Assembly: GCA_027922465.2 (NCBI GenBank)
Contig: BQMF02000655.1
Span: 62,001-126,000, forward strand
Direction: 5' to 3'
DNA from: Turritopsis dohrnii
Taxonomy: Eukaryota; Cnidaria; Hydrozoa; Anthoathecata; Oceaniidae
Length of the DNA: 64,000 nt
Shown here piece by piece: positions 56,858 through 64,000 of this stretch; position 1 is the stretch's first letter, and every line of letters starts with the position of its first letter. The notes under the pieces are model-generated. The model was given only the letters and a program-made list of their open reading frames with translations, searched no databases and was not told where the DNA came from. The translations under genes were made by a program, and so were the position numbers.

Positions 56858-57931
56858 TTAAGTTGCAATTCATGATCAGTTTAAAAAAAATCTTTAGGAA
56901 ATTTAAGAAAGGTTGAATGAATTTTACAACATAACATTACATTTTGATTACACGCACCCAAAGGCATTGCAAAACTGTAACTTCATTGCATATACGTATA
57001 CACCACCGATAAACTTAATTACATCTGAATGACATTCACCCCTTCTTTTGGAAGTACAAAATCAGCTTATGTTTATATTGATATTTTCAGATGTCACACA
57101 GTGACTACGTACGTAAACCATAAACTTTAAACAATTGATATGTACTCTCAATCTTCTTAATTACAAACGTAATTCCCAATGTTGCAAACACAAACATCAA
57201 AGAAAGATATTAATCATTTAAAAATATACTTATGCTCTAAACTTACCTATAAGTCACCAAACACACATATTTATATAACTGAAAGGAAAATTTTGGGTTT
57301 TTACATGATTTGTTGATTATTGAATTTACAGGCAATTGGAAGATGTTTGAATTCGCTATTGTAATTAGGAAAGCCATTTGTAATAAAGGACATTGACAAT
57401 ATATATAACTTAAAAACAAATCAAACATTAAAACATTAAAAAAATATCATCAACTTTAAAACATTACATTAAAACATCCGCAGGCCCACATTTTTGATGT
57501 TGGAGCTGAGGAGGACTCTAAGCTGAGCTTCAGTATCCACAGCTTAAAAAGAATAACATCCCATACATGAAACAAACGAAGATGTGTTGTGTTTTCACTA
57601 AAAACAAACAAATATATATATACCTTTTTGACTCTTTTGTTTACAAAACGTTGAAATCTTCTTTAGAAAAGAATGATCACAGATAATTCGAAGTTTCTTC
57701 CATAGATTCTTTTTTCATACTAAAATATGTATATGCTCTTAAAAATCCATTTTATTTGACCAAAGAAACTTGTAAATCTAAAAGGGTTCCTTTGCTGGGT
57801 GACATGCGTTGGCATGGCGTTTTGGTTTCATGTAAAGGCACGCATGAATCTTCAAAAAACCGCTAGGTTTGGACGGCAGAAAAAGAAAAACAGAGCCGGT
57901 TGTAATAGCTTTCTTGCTTTCGCAGAAATCT

Positions 57932-58060
57932 AATTATTGCGTAAGTACAATGAAATTTTGAATGAACAAATGAAACTTGGTATGGTTCAACAGGCACCGG
58001 ACATGTTGGTTACACTAATTATTTACCTCATCGACCCGTTATAAGCGAAACGATCAGGGA
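57932..58060 (+). pseudogene. BEL/Pao RT start
   Basis: LLRKYNEILNEQMKLGMVQQ then, after one shift, HVGYTNYLPHRPVISETIR: the first RT block of BEL elements. It continues the coding cut at 54994. The RT catalytic core that should follow is absent. Confidence 0.8.
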
Positions 58061-58500
58061 AAATGTTTGAAATTGTTAACTTCAAAATGTAGAGTTAACT
58101 CATGCCGAAACCATAGCTCCAAACTTGAGCTCCAGGGAGCTGATTTGATGTTTCAACTTTTATAGATTTGTTTAAACCTGTTTTCAAATTTACTGGAATT
58201 TTTACCTGGACAGATTCCACTGTAGTCTATCACTGGATCCACAACACTGAGAAAACTTACAAAACTTTTGTACAGAATCGTTTGTGTAAAAAGAAAAGAT
58301 TTGTTAAATGAGACTTTTGTTTATTTTTGTTACATTCTTTGTTTTTATTTGTTATGACGTAACGTGCAGGCGCGTGGGCGCGCTTAGTTATATATTTCCA
58401 GGATACTATTTTTGAGTTCCGTCTTTTATTGAGAGAGCTGCTGTAAAGACATGAAGACGTAAATAGCTGTAAACATAAAAAAAACCTCGACTCCGTTCCT
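58061..58500. other. Replacement of the BEL RT core
   Basis: Where RT palm motifs are expected there is non-coding AT-rich DNA with GTGCAGGCGCGTGGGCGCGC at about 58365-58384. Possibly an insertion combined with a deletion. Confidence 0.35.
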
Positions 58501-58833
58501 GTGTGGCATCCATCTCCATTCGAAAATAAAAAACAAATTCGTCCCTATTTCTACAGTGTTGATAGGATTAGGAATTTGTTAGGTGGTATAAAGAATAAGG
58601 TTATGATTAAATTCGTCATGTCTGAAAATAATCCAGCGGACATAATATCCCGTGGGTTGTCCCCACTTTCATTAAAATATCACCAGGTTTGGTTTAAGGG
58701 TCCCCAATTTCTATATCGTCCCCAGATACCAGATGACTTGACCATTCACGGAAATAGTAATTGTATTGTACTCGATGAGATTAGTGACACCTATTTATTT
58801 AAGGGAACAAATAATCGATATGGAAAAGTTTAG
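58501..58833 (+). pseudogene. BEL/Pao RNase H to integrase linker
   Basis: 110 residues with VMSENNPADIISRGLSPLSL and WFKGPQFLY, the conserved N-P-A-D-x-x-S-R-G segment after RNase H in BEL/Pao pol. The Gypsy element at 58855 follows and splits it from the integrase at 63281. Confidence 0.85.
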
Positions 58834-58854
58834 TACTAAAGATGGTTAGAGTGT

Positions 58855-59014
58855 TTGTAGTATTCAACGTTACAAAAGCCAGACAAAATATCCAAATCGT
58901 TGTTTACTATATCGTGTCCCCTTCCCTATTCAGTCTACCATTAATAAAACATGCCGTGGCTATTCCTACGGCACCGAACTGTTTTGTGTGTCCTCTGGGG
59001 ACGAGTCCACCACA
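58855..59014 (-). repeat. 3' LTR of Gypsy-2
   Basis: TGTAGTATTCAACGTTAC to GACGAGTCCACCACA. Differs from the other LTR at several positions, so not a recent insertion. Confidence 0.85.
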
Positions 59015-59401
59015 CTTCCCCATGGGTTTATCATAATTGTCCCTCCAACGGAAGTGATAACCGCGGGTGGTTTTATTTAGTTCAACATAGCAAAGTGCCA
59101 AGCCAACAACATAAAAGTTCGAACCAATTACATAACAAAGTTCCAACCAATAACATAACAAGCTATATGTCCATTTCGTAATCCTGGAAACGGGACGGCG
59201 CACGTCTTTCACGTTCTGGACGACCTGGACGTTCTCTCCTTGGTTCTCTATTTTCTGCTTGCTCTCATCACTAGAGCTATCCTCGTCGTCTGGTTCATCT
59301 GCAGTTACCTCTTCATTATCGGGGTGAAGTAAAACTCTGCGAAATTGTGATGCGTCGCTTGCCACATTCCTGGTATCATCGGATGCTGTTATCTTCGATC
59401 C
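58907..59401 (-). pseudogene. Acidic C-terminal tail after Gypsy-2 integrase
   Basis: A frame from 59365 is acidic (TADEPDDEDSSSDESKQK) and then runs over repeated ACATAACAA DNA into the LTR, yielding LLCYWLELCYVIGS-type residues. The first part may be the genuine pol C-terminus. Confidence 0.4.
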
Positions 59402-60295
59402 TTAAATCCTTGTAACGGTCAGTGGTTTAGGATTGAAGGCCGGTGTCAGTTTGTTGGACTTGGTTTGGGTGACAATGACGGTGTCACCCATCTTAAACTG
59501 ATGGTTCTTCTTCCCATCCTTCATCTTCTCCTTGTATATTACGTCTCTGGGTCTGTCAATTGTGCCGCCAGGCTTTCTCATTAACGGAAGCTTCATGCGC
59601 ATTTCTCGCCCTCCATACATCGCTGCGAAACGACTTGTCCCGGTTGTCGAGTGTGGTGTTGCCCGGTAAGCCTGGATGAATTCGAGGGCAGATTTGCGGA
59701 TCGTCTTGCCTTGTATGTTTCCAGCCTGCACAGCAGCTTTCATTGATCTATTGAAGCGTTCTACCGCACCGTTCGCTCGCGGTGACTCAGGAGTGATATG
59801 ATGGAGTTTAAAACCATATCCCCTTCCAAAGGTGTGCATTTCCTTTGACGGAAAAGGTTGTCCATTATCTGACTGACATACTTCGGGTATGCCTTTGTTT
59901 GCGAATATGGCTTTCAATGCTTCAATAGTGTTTCCAGATTTTGGTGCTTTCCGAAAGAATGCCATTTCCGGCCAACGACTGTAGCGGTCAATCACAATAA
60001 ATATGTATTCTCCGTTCGGATACAGGCCTTGGAAGTCCATCTCAACATACTCCCATGGTCCGTTCGGTAGTTCTGACGGATTTATTGGTTCATAGTGCTT
60101 CGGCGGGTTTACAACTTGGCATGGCAGACATTTGGAGATTTTCTTTTCTACCATGGCGTCTATCCCCAGAAACCAGCTGAATGTCCTTATAAGGCTTTTA
60201 GCCTTTGTCATGCCTTGGTGTGCTTCGTGGCTGATCTTGACGACTTTCTTTTGCAGCGCCGGTGGGATAGCGATCCGTTTACTGTGATAAACCAT
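59402..60295 (-). pseudogene. Gypsy-2 integrase
   Basis: HHCC site H23, H26, C56, C59 (HEAHQG...CLPCQ), then D87 in MDFQGLYP, D143 in CQSDNGQPF and E179 in SPRANGAVERFNRS. The whole D,D-35-E catalytic triad is present. A GDTVIV...NKLTP C-terminal module follows (about 272-292). The domain looks intact, but it sits in a polyprotein broken upstream. Confidence 0.88.
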
Positions 60296-60441
60296 TCCAT
60301 CACCAACATGCAGTTCCTATTTTACATCATTGCATCGAAATGGTGTCAGCTCTTTTTCGGACCACTCATCTGTCGATATTCCTCTCATCAGCTTCGTCAT
60401 GAGTGGGCTCCTTGCTGTTTCCTCTTTGACGTCTTGAATAG

Positions 60442-61879
60442 TCACTGCTCCAAAATCGTTGATAGCATGGCAGCACTCGACCTCAATACACTCCTCACAT
60501 CTTCTTCTATTTCATCCTCACGACTAGAACCCACATTCTTCGAGTGGTGCCTTGACAAATAGTCCACGAGGTTAGTTTTCCCTGGTTCATAATTTACGTT
60601 GAAATCATAACATTGCACATCCATCACAAACCGCTAATCCTTGGTGGTAGGTCACCGCTGGTCTTCATGAATATCGCAACCAGTGGTTTATGATCTGTGG
60701 TTACCTGGAACTGTTCAGCACCTAGCAAGTACTTATTCAAACTGCCCATCGAACGGCGAGGGCTTTTCTTTCTGTAGCTGAATACCTCTGAGTGTTTCAG
60801 GTGGTTCCAGCGTTTTTGATTTGCACATGACTGGGTGGAACTCTTCCTTCTCCTTCTGTAGCAGCACTGCACCTAACCCGGTCTTGCTCGCGTCGACTAC
60901 CACTTTGGTTTCCTTTCCACAAACGTAGTGGTGTAAAAGGGAGTCTTCGCTTACGGCCGATTGGAGCTCCTCAAATACCCTATGGTGCTCTGTGTTCCAG
61001 TGCCATCGCGTTGCTTTTATCAGTACGCGTAGAGGTGCAGCCATGCTTGCAAAGTTGGGTATGAACTTCTCGCTATAACCCACCATTTCTAAGAATGAAC
61101 TCAGCTCAGCTCTACTCTGTGGTGGGAAGGTTTCCTGTAGATTCTGCACATTCTTCGGGTCGGGTCGTATTCTGTCCTTGTTGAACACCAGACCAACAAA
61201 CGCTACCTCCTTAGCATCTAAAAGGCACTTTGTTGGATTGGCTGTTATTCCGTTCTGATGAAGGTGCTTTAGGACCTGTGAGAGAGTGTGGTCATGCTGC
61301 GCTGTACTTCCTCCAATCAAAATGTTATCTGATATATTCTCCTGATGTGGTATACCTGAAAGCATCCTTTTCATTATCTGCTGGAGAATATCTTGTGCAG
61401 ACTTGGTGCCATAGTTTAGCCGTTTTTAGCGGTACAACCCATCCGGTCCATAAAAAGTTGTTATATGGCGCAACTCCTCGTCTAGTTCAAATTGGTGGTA
61501 AGCCTCCTTCAGATCTATCTTGCGGATACCCCGCGTTCTCGAATTTTTTTGTGATGTCCTCTGTGGTCGGTATCTGACAAAAAGGCCGACTGATGGCCTC
61601 ATTTGCCATCCTCGTGTCAACGCAGAAACGAATTCCTCCGTTTGGCTTGGGCGGAATGACTGGAAGACTAACCCATGTCCGTGGTTCTGTGTCCGGGACC
61701 TTTTCAATAACATCTTGTTTCAGAAGTTCTGCGATTTTTGCCTCTGCTTTGTCGGTGAGGTTGTAAGTTATTCTACGCGGCTTCTGGACGACTGGTGGTA
61801 TAGTTTCATCTATCATGAGGTGCACTTGTTGGCTCTTTGCTTTGCCGATCATGCCGCTAAACACCGCTTTATTCTCCAT
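60442..61879 (-). pseudogene. Gypsy-2 RT and RNase H
   Basis: RT from about 61879: PRRITYNLTDKAEAKIAELL, WVSLPVIPPKPNGGIRFCVD, KIDLKEAYHQFELDEE. The active-site box reads I-S-D-N (AAC on the minus strand, 61324-61326) instead of D-D. RNase H has VVVDASKTGLGAVLLQ (in 60733-61374) and TTDHKPLVAIF (in 60624-60872). Four frame changes break the polyprotein. Confidence 0.85.
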
Positions 61880-62846
61880 ACCATGGCCTGAATCTCAGGT
61901 CTCTTTCCCAGGGCACATTCCGGTACCGGCTACTCCGTGACTTTTTGCACGAGGTTTCGTTCCCCGATCGCTCTAACCTTGTTCCTTTTGTAACACACAC
62001 TTGAAAAATGCCCTGTTTGTTTACATTGGTTGCATGTTCTACCGATTGCGGGGCATTCCTCCTTCCCGGTATGTTGACGGTAGCCACACTTCTTGCATGG
62101 TGCGCTTAGCGTTTTATTGTTGCCAACTGGTTTCTGACTGACTCCGTGCCCTGGTGGATCGGCCTTGCTTCCGGACCTGTTTCCATCCTCCGCTGTTTCT
62201 TACTTTATTAACGGCTACTTCCTCTGATGCAGATTGTGCCATAGCCATGCTGCGAGTTACGGCATCCTCCATTTTGGTCGCCACATCCAGGATCTCATCT
62301 AGAGTGTGCTCTTTCTGAAGGAATTTCAGACGGAGTTTCTCATCATCCATGTTGCTGAAGAGGAGACATTTCATCATCTTGTTGGCGGACCAGTTGTTGA
62401 AGTCGCACTTTTCGGCTGCTTTGCGGCTTGTCTGTTGCATATTTGCTAGTCGGTTCCCCGGCCTGTGGTTTCAACTGCATCAGTTCATATAATGCAAAGT
62501 CATTACATTTTCTGGGAGCAAGGTGGGTGGTCAGCTTTGTTTATGACTGTTGATAAATTGACCACTGGTCCGCTGCCATGTTTGCTGGTTCTTCCGGTTC
62601 AGGGAGTGTATCATGTAGATCTTCAACTTCTGTTCCTGTGTAGATCAATAAGGCCATCTGTGCCATTTCTGCCTGTTGCGGCTTGTCTGGGTCTACTCCA
62701 TTATACTTTAAGTCTTTCTCAAAACGGTTCATCCATGTTTCCCACCCTTTCCCCATGTCAAGTCTGTCTCCATGTGAGTCGAACGGTTTTACACGAAGCT
62801 TGGGCCCTCTGACTGGCCTCGAAGCTGCTCCTTCATTGTCGGACAT
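61869..62846 (-). pseudogene. Gypsy-2 gag with zinc knuckles
   Basis: Starts MSDNEGAASRPVRGPKLRVK (ATG 62844-62846), continues after a frame change as capsid-like KCLLFSNMDDEKLRLKF. In a further frame it reads CKKCGYRQHTGKEEC and CNQCKQTGHFSSVC, two CCHC-like knuckles. RT coding follows almost at once; no DTGA-type protease fits between. Gag would package the RNA. Confidence 0.78.
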
Positions 62847-62971
62847 TGTTCAATATGTTTATACAGTAATGAATTTTTCCAAGTGTCACAATAATTCTAC
62901 GTTCACAGCAGGCGTTGTAAGAAGTTTCACAATACGTTCACAATAGTCTAATCGTTTATCCTCGTCACCAA

Positions 62972-63130
62972 TGTACTATTCAACGTTATAAAAGCCAGAC
63001 AAAATATATAAATCGTTGTTTACTATATCGTGTCCCCTTCTCTATTCAGTCTACCATTAACAAAACATGCCGTGGCTATTCCTACGGCACTGAACTGTCC
63101 CGTGTGTCCTCTGGGGACGAGTCTACCACA
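62972..63130 (-). repeat. 5' LTR of Gypsy-2
   Basis: TGTACTATTCAACGTTAT to GACGAGTCTACCACA. Preceded (left, i.e. sense downstream) by the primer-binding-like TTGGTGACGAGG complement at 62960-62971. Confidence 0.85.
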
Positions 63131-63188
63131 GTGACAGCGTTTGTCATCCGGTATGTACACAATTAGAAGCAAAAAATCAGGAAGTGAA

Positions 63189-63278
63189 AATCCGATATGA
63201 ATGGACATGGGTCCAAAGAATCCGATATGAATGGGCATGGGTCCGAAGAATCCGATATGAATGGACATGGGTCCGAAG
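63189..63278 (+). repeat. Three 30-bp tandem repeats
   Basis: AATCCGATATGAATGGACAT followed by GGGTCCRAAG, at 63189, 63219 and 63249. The 30-bp period keeps frame (IRYEWTWVRR per unit). Located between the Gypsy-2 LTR and resumed BEL coding. Confidence 0.87.
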
Positions 63279-63280
63279 AA

Positions 63281-64000
63281 AACGCCAGTTTAACGGTGGC
63301 AGAACTGGAAAAGGCGAAATAAGTCAAGAACTTTGCACAATGTCAAAAGAAGTTAAACGTCTTCATTGATGGAAACGGTATTTATCGTTGTCGTTGACGA
63401 ATTGAAAATGCACTAATTTCGTACAACGCACGTTTTCCAAAATTTATAACAGTCGATTGCTACATCTCGAAATTATTAGTTATGGAATCACACTTAGCAG
63501 TCGGTCACAATGGATGTCGAGAAGTGTTGACATTTACGACGTAATTATTGGATTCCAAAATACGGAAACTTCATTCGAAAAAATCTGAAAGAACGCAGGA
63601 TTTGTAGAAGATTCGAAAGAAGCCCAATCGTATACCCAGACCTTCCAGATTAACCAGAGTGTCGCGACTACCACAAAGTCATGCCTTTGACGTCGTAGGT
63701 ATTGCTTAAGCAAGCCCTGTTTTTGTGAAGGACATTTTTAATCGTAATTCTACTATGAACAAAGCATGGATTGCCTTGATCGCATGCGCTAACTCAAGAG
63801 CAATCTATTTGGACTTAGTGTCAGAATTGTCTGGTGAACAATGTGTAAAAATGTTGGAGCGCTTCATATCACGTTATGGAGCGCCAAGCATCATTATTTT
63901 TGATAACGGTAAAGCATTAATCAGCGAAATTACTCAGAACTTTATTGCAAACAAAATAATTGTTTGGAGATTTAATTTGGAAGCCTCTCCGTGGTAGGGA
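63281..64000 (+). pseudogene. BEL/Pao integrase region, runs off the window
   Basis: SLTVAELEKAK opens the pre-integrase linker, then (shifted) VMESHLAVGHNGCREVL, the HHCC zinc region. The frame at 63725-63997 gives the integrase core KAWIALIACANSRAIYLDLV with RFISRYGAPSIIIFDNGKAL, including the second catalytic Asp, and ends WRFNLEASPW, typical BEL sequence just before the glutamate. Several shifts and a TAA near 63650. It continues beyond 64000. Confidence 0.85.

Larger units (their letters stand above)
54995..57931. mobile_element. 1.5 kb element, copy in BEL, holding nested elements
   Basis: Begins CAAGATGCCCTTACGGG and ends CGCAGAAATCT, with AA on both sides (54993-54994, 57932-57933). 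Less its nested 1,474-bp insert it is about 1,463 bp, close to the 1,521 bp of the Helitron copy. The two copies have drifted considerably, so insertion was not recent. No protein recognised. Confidence 0.75.
58855..63130 (-). mobile_element. Gypsy-2 LTR retrotransposon nested in BEL
   Basis: 160-bp LTRs (58855-59014; 62972-63130) begin TG and end CA. Next to the 5' LTR (minus sense) is TTGGTGACGAGG, a primer-binding-like site resembling the start of a tRNA-Trp site. Next to the 3' LTR is a purine run ATGGGGAAG. Order gag, zinc knuckles, RT, RNase H, integrase is complete except for protease. The 5-bp flanks GTGTT and GTGAC match only in the first three bases. At 4.3 kb it is a compact decayed copy. 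Confidence 0.87.

Noticed and set aside
58907..59160. Leu/Cys/Tyr-rich tail as a membrane protein or envelope
   Set aside because: Those residues come from translated ACATAACAA repeats and LTR sequence; no signal peptide or envelope features.

Overview
The window is AT-rich, intron-poor, repeat-dominated animal DNA, most likely from a cnidarian (an anthozoan is my guess). The hints are a short-ECL2, apparently intronless rhodopsin-like GPCR, a HIRAN-like ORF and a Crypton-like recombinase followed by a Myb/SANT ORF, all types I associate from memory with coral and anemone genomes, plus the mix of Gypsy, BEL/Pao, R4/Dong-like and CR1/L2-like retroelements, Helitrons and Tigger-like elements. 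No rRNA, tRNA gene or CRISPR array was seen. The only convincing intact host gene is the GPCR at 42912-43814 (minus).

Layout. 1-8.7 kb: a TA-flanked inverted-repeat element carrying a HIRAN-like ORF, a 1.27 kb non-autonomous Helitron, a Tigger-like remnant, and a 4.7 kb CACTA-like element with GGGAGTCA iterated at both ends. 9.4-11.1 kb: a Crypton-like tyrosine recombinase plus a Myb/SANT ORF (minus). 11.7-13.0 kb: a second 1.3 kb Helitron. 13.4-19.5 kb: a Gypsy element (minus) bounded by 129-bp repeats, with an internal duplication of protease and RT start, and a tRNA-derived SINE in one copy. 20.2-42.6 kb: a head-to-tail array of Helitron units of about 555 bp, joined as CTAG/TCTATA, that includes one large Helitron with Rep and helicase coding (32337-42029). 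The array is interrupted by an R4/Dong-like fragment in a TAA microsatellite, converging GTTACA repeats and LINE copies. 42.9-54 kb: the GPCR, then sparse DNA with a Tigger-like HTH, a 258-bp tandem repeat, foldback elements and a THAP fragment. 54.4-64 kb: a broken BEL/Pao element (plus) that continues past the window. It is split by a 1.5 kb element holding two further nested inverted-repeat elements, and by a 4.3 kb Gypsy element (minus).

How the parts relate. The large Helitron would supply Rep/helicase. Units around it, and the two 1.3 kb copies at 1.2 and 11.7 kb, share its 5' end and a 3' hairpin-CTAG end whose stem covaries. The same 1.5 kb element sits in both the Helitron and the BEL element, in the same codon phase, with AA flanks. 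Almost every mobile element is decayed: in-frame TGA codons in the Helitron, Asp-to-Asn changes in both Gypsy RT active sites, a missing protease, and a deleted integrase segment. Family assignments rest on motif recognition by eye, without any database search.
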